Shown here piece after piece: positions 63,808 through 64,000 of a DNA stretch of 64,000 nt. The notes below the pieces were generated by a model. It saw only the letters and a list, made by a program, of their open reading frames with translations, was not told the origin of the DNA and made no database searches. Made by a program: the position numbers and the translations under genes. Each line of letters begins with the position of its first letter. The stretch's first letter is position 1. Origin of the DNA: Gammaproteobacteria bacterium (GTDB lineage Bacteria > Pseudomonadota > Gammaproteobacteria > HyVt-429); assembly GCA_013152415.1 (NCBI GenBank), contig JAADGI010000009.1:47101-111100 (forward strand), in the 5' to 3' direction.

Positions 63808-64000
63808 TCAAAACGCTTGCTTCATAATACTTCCCACAGCCGCACGAGCAACCCCCTGTTCTCTCTTTTCCTGGTCTGACGAACAATAAAACTCATTGGG
63901 CCTTATATGTGCGTATTCCAGTGATTCCTGCCGCCCATTCCAGGTGAAGGCTACCACCCGAACCAGAGCAAAGCTGCCACCCATCGGAGCGATAGCGACG
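63808..64000 (-). CDS. C-terminal part of an unrecognised protein, cut by the window edge
   Basis: On the minus strand the frame is open from the window edge to TGA at 63810-63808 and reads ...VAIAPMGGSFALVRVVAFTW ... EFYCSSDQEKREQGVARAAVG ... MKQAF. It has no recognised family and could be another cassette gene. Confidence 0.5.
   Translation of the reverse strand, partial: VAIAPMGGSFALVRVVAFTWNGRQESLEYAHIRPNEFYCSSDQEKREQGVARAAVGSIMKQAF

Noticed and set aside
1..64000. tRNA, rRNA or CRISPR loci
   Set aside because: I saw no cloverleaf with a GTTCRANNC arm, no conserved rRNA stretches and no regularly spaced repeats.

Overview
The window is a stretch of a gammaproteobacterial chromosome of roughly even base composition. 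Pointers are RapA, SlyX, SprT, a PriA-ArgS-SPOR gene order, ThyA-FolA, SfsA, a GspE/PilB ATPase and a TrxC-type thioredoxin. I see no rRNA, tRNA or CRISPR array. Most of the window is housekeeping and ordinary accessory genes, broken by one dense defence island (about 8.2-21.1 kb) and, at the right edge, what may be the end of an integron cassette array.

Layout. 0-5 kb: the end of a secreted protein, then a minus-strand series (DksA-like protein, UbiA-family prenyltransferase, SprT, TypA/BipA, SlyX). 5.2-8.2 kb: RapA. 8.2-21.1 kb: BrnTA toxin-antitoxin, then hsdM-hsdS-ImmA-DUF4411 read as one overlapping unit, an AbiJ/HEPN-like protein, a duplicated DUF6933 start flanking an AAA-ATPase/DUF4143 gene, then DUF6933-RhuM/Fic-hsdR as a second overlapping unit. 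21.3-27.1 kb: TrxC, a YchJ-like protein and a complete branched-chain-amino-acid/amide ABC importer (LivKHMGF type). 27.3-40.4 kb: single genes, including a diguanylate cyclase, DUF3617, TfoX-N, YajD-like HNH protein, ArfB, a beta-barrel protein with Ig-like tail, a triheme cytochrome, an S4 protein, DUF1499, a spore-photoproduct-lyase-like radical SAM protein, an antiporter and a Sel1-repeat protein. 40.6-46.7 kb: a candidate small RNA, then EamA, dCache-HAMP-GGDEF, ABM monooxygenase, iron alcohol dehydrogenase and a flippase. 46.7-51.8 kb, minus strand: GspE/PilB, peptide deformylase, ACT-domain regulator, HExxH lipoprotein, PqiA-like protein, methyltransferase. 52-64 kb: SfsA, ThyA, FolA, a membrane protein, fructosamine kinase, PriA, ArgS, SPOR protein, YugP-like protease and three minus-strand hypothetical genes.

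The most interesting signal is a family of palindromic repeats with CCCTCTCCC/GGGAGAGGG arms. They sit in frame inside hsdM, flank a whole DUF559 (Vsr-like) nuclease domain inserted in frame in hsdR, and are nested inside a longer terminal-inverted-repeat element upstream of thyA. The hsdR insertion starts with a 14-bp perfect hairpin whose left arm is host coding sequence. This suggests a DUF559 nuclease that travels with, or mobilises, these repeats in a way that preserves reading frames. Other leads are a candidate Rsm/Csr-type small RNA at 40.6 kb, three consensus DnaA boxes upstream of priA, a structured leader upstream of slyX, and an attC-like site at 63.2 kb.
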